In this document: positions 41,234 to 44,336 of the stretch, piece after piece
How the letters are laid out: the number at the start of each line of letters is the position of its first letter
Position numbering within the stretch: position 1 is the stretch's first letter
Origin: Antarctobacter heliothermus
GTDB lineage: Bacteria; Pseudomonadota; Alphaproteobacteria; Rhodobacterales; Rhodobacteraceae
Direction of reading: 5' to 3'
NCBI RefSeq assembly: GCF_900188425.1
Contig: NZ_FZON01000044.1
Location: 1 to 44,336 of the forward strand
Length of the DNA: 44,336 nt
Program-made: the position numbers and the translations under genes
The notes under the pieces: generated by a model
The model's input: the letters and a program-made list of their open reading frames with translations, nothing else
What the model was told of the DNA's origin: nothing
Databases searched by the model: none

Positions 41234-41256
41234 GCCCCGGCATAAAAGGCCGGGGC
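41234..41256 (-). terminator. terminator/attenuator between dctP and dctQ
   Basis: On the minus strand, GCCCCGGC (41256-41249) and GCCGGGGC (41241-41234) form an eight-pair stem with a seven-base loop, followed by CTTTTG. It sits 15 bases after the dctP stop and upstream of dctQ. Partial termination would give the excess of binding protein common in such operons. Confidence 0.8.
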
Positions 41257-41270
41257 GGGATTGCACGGCC

Positions 41271-42287
41271 TCAGTTGGAGGCGCGCGCCTTTTCCAGTGT
41301 CGAGAAGACGAGATCATAGAGTTCCTGCGCCGGCAGGCCCTGCGCGCTCATGTCCGCCAGCCATGCGTCGTGGATCGGCTTGCCTGCCACGTCGCGGAAC
41401 TTGGACAGTTCCTCTTCCGACAGCATGACCTTGGTCACGCCTTTCTCGGCCAGCACCTCGTCCCAGCGCTTGAGCAGCGCGCCGTAGTTCTCGAGGTAAT
41501 AGGCAATCGCCTCATCCACGGACTCGTCCAATGCGGCGCGCTGATCGTCAGGCAGCGCCTCGTAGGCGTCGATATTGACCACAACCGGGCAGTTCACCGT
41601 GCCGGGGTTCAGGTTTGCCGTCCACCAGTCAGCCTGGTTGATCGTGCCAAACGACAGGTGCGCGTGCTGGGCAAAGGCCACCGTGTCGACAACACCCGAC
41701 TGCATCGCTTGATAAGCCTCGGACGAGGTCACCGATGTCGGCACGCCGCCGACCGCTGTAAACGCCTTGCCCAGACCGCCGGTGGCACGCACACGCATAC
41801 CGTCGAATTCGGCCAGTTCGTCGCGCGGCTCGCCGGTGCCGACCAGATTATACTGCGGCATGGGCGAGGTCATCAGCATCTGCGCGTTCCACTGCGCCAT
41901 TTCCTCGGCCACCGCCGGGTGCGCATAGACCGCGTGGCTGACAGCCACCTCTTCTTCCAGCGTGGACACGCCAATGAACGGCAGTTCCAGCACGGTGATC
42001 GCGCGGTTCTTGTCGGCGTGATAGCCGGCACAGAACTGCGCCATCTCAAAGGCGCCGATGGAGATACCGTCCAGGTTCTCGGTGTTCTTGGACAGGCCAC
42101 CGTAGGAGATGTTCATGGTGAACTCGCCGCCGGTCTTTTCCGACACCAGATCGGCAATCTTGTGGATGTGCTCTGTAAAGGCACGACGCGAGCCCCAAAC
42201 GGAGACGTTCCATTCGGTGGCGGCAGCCTCGGTCACAAACGTCGCGGCCACGACGCTGAGCATCAGTCTTGCGGTAGTGCTGGACAT
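41271..42287 (-). CDS. dctP: TRAP transporter substrate-binding protein (DctP)
   Basis: The 338-residue periplasmic protein has a signal peptide (LMLSVVAATFVTEAAA, cleavage near residue 23). The mature part has the TRAP fold: FTEHIHKIADLVSEKTGGEF, the GMRVRATGGLGKAF segment with the conserved Arg that grips a carboxylate (about 164-177), and VTSSEAYQAMQSGVVDTVAF. It is the first gene of the TRAP operon, with GGGGAGG five bases before the ATG at 42287. The substrate cannot be read from the sequence; an organic acid is the usual case. Confidence 0.92.
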   Translation of the reverse strand: MSSTTARLMLSVVAATFVTEAAATEWNVSVWGSRRAFTEHIHKIADLVSEKTGGEFTMNISYGGLSKNTENLDGISIGAFEMAQFCAGYHADKNRAITVLELPFIGVSTLEEEVAVSHAVYAHPAVAEEMAQWNAQMLMTSPMPQYNLVGTGEPRDELAEFDGMRVRATGGLGKAFTAVGGVPTSVTSSEAYQAMQSGVVDTVAFAQHAHLSFGTINQADWWTANLNPGTVNCPVVVNIDAYEALPDDQRAALDESVDEAIAYYLENYGALLKRWDEVLAEKGVTKVMLSEEELSKFRDVAGKPIHDAWLADMSAQGLPAQELYDLVFSTLEKARASN

Positions 42288-42720
42288 TTTGTCCTCCCCT
42301 ATTTCTCACAGCGGTATATTCCGCCTCGCGCGGAGGGTAGTCGAAAGTCCCGGTACTTCAAGGCTTTTGCCGCACCAGGGGGATTCGCGCGGGCGAGCGC
42401 TAACAGTTCGCATACCATCGCATACCGCATCGTTTTGTCACACCCGCCGCCAAGACCACTCGCCCGGTCCGGGTGCTAGCCAAGCCCTTTTCACCCGGAT
42501 GCGACGAGGTGTCCACGCAGCGTTGTAAACAAAGGGTTTCGCGCGGCTCAGGCAAATTAGTTTACGATTTTCAACCCCGTCATGAAAATAGTTTACAGCT
42601 AAATCATTCATTTTTAATAGGTTATTCCAATATTTTCCGATTTCGTTATATTCCAACTTGTACGCGGTGACGCAGCGGAAAGTCGCGCCATCGGACCACT
42701 TCGGAGAGGGAGCTCCTGTC
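42288..42720 (+). promoter_or_regulatory. AT-rich regulatory region upstream of acs and dctP
   Basis: The 433 bases hold no credible gene. The part near acs (42520-42660) is much richer in A/T than the rest of the window. GTTTAC occurs at 42560-42565 and 42591-42596, both within TAGTTTAC and 31 bases apart. Its inverse GTAAAC is at 42525-42530. A regulator binding on one face of the helix is plausible. The last bases include GGAGAGGGAGCTCC before the acs start. The dctP promoter must lie at the left end. Confidence 0.45.

Positions 42721-44336
<1,616 letters not shown>

Noticed and set aside
42473-42670. Possible small gene in the acs upstream region
   Set aside because: No ribosome binding site and no recognisable protein pattern; the region looks regulatory.

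Overview
The window looks like the chromosome of a GC-rich alphaproteobacterium of the Rhodobacteraceae (roseobacter/Rhodobacter group). Three things suggest this: the aerobic cob gene order, the BluE-type threonine kinase, and the style of the TRAP and acs genes. The assignment is by protein resemblance and is family level at best.

Left edge (1-1950): the remains of a mobilizable plasmid-like element. A replication-initiator-like gene, mobC and the first 47 codons of a relaxase lie in a tight minus-strand operon. The relaxase is cut by an IS66-like insertion sequence whose terminus is at 321. A 3' fragment of tRNA-Cys(GCA) at 1902-1950 is the probable attachment-site scar. The rep gene carries an iteron-like array inside its coding sequence.

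2198-3959: an aldo/keto reductase and a D-lyxose/D-mannose isomerase-like cupin protein.

4111-7876: a cobalamin riboswitch followed by a five-gene cobalt ECF transporter operon (a DUF4198 periplasmic protein, CbiM, a NikL/CbiL-like protein, CbiQ, CbiO). 7880-9898 encodes an exported trypsin-like protease fused to a seven-repeat WD40 domain on the opposite strand.

10072-33529: almost the whole aerobic adenosylcobalamin pathway. Minus operon cobL-cobE-cobM-cobB-cobA-cobF; single plus gene cobK; minus operon (15-aa leader ORF)-DUF1636-cobW-cobN-cobG-cobH-cobI-cobJ behind a second cobalamin riboswitch; plus operon cobO-DUF1289 protein-HAD hydrolase-cobQ; minus operon histidine phosphatase-bluE/pduX-like-cobD-cobC; plus operon cobU-cobT-cobS. 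Most junctions are ATGA overlaps. Together the genes methylate uroporphyrinogen III, build the corrin ring, insert cobalt, adenosylate and amidate it, make the aminopropanol-phosphate arm, and attach the lower ligand. The CobS/CobT chelatase subunits and BluB are not in the window.

33543-37205: a MarR regulator with a palindromic operator on its promoter, then an arsenate-detoxification operon (ArsR-ArsC fusion, GAPDH, ArsJ) in the opposite direction. 37384-42287: a PLP aminotransferase, a small exported Gly/Lys-rich protein with a terminator, and a three-gene TRAP transporter. The window ends inside acetyl-CoA synthetase (acs), preceded by a 433-base AT-rich regulatory gap.
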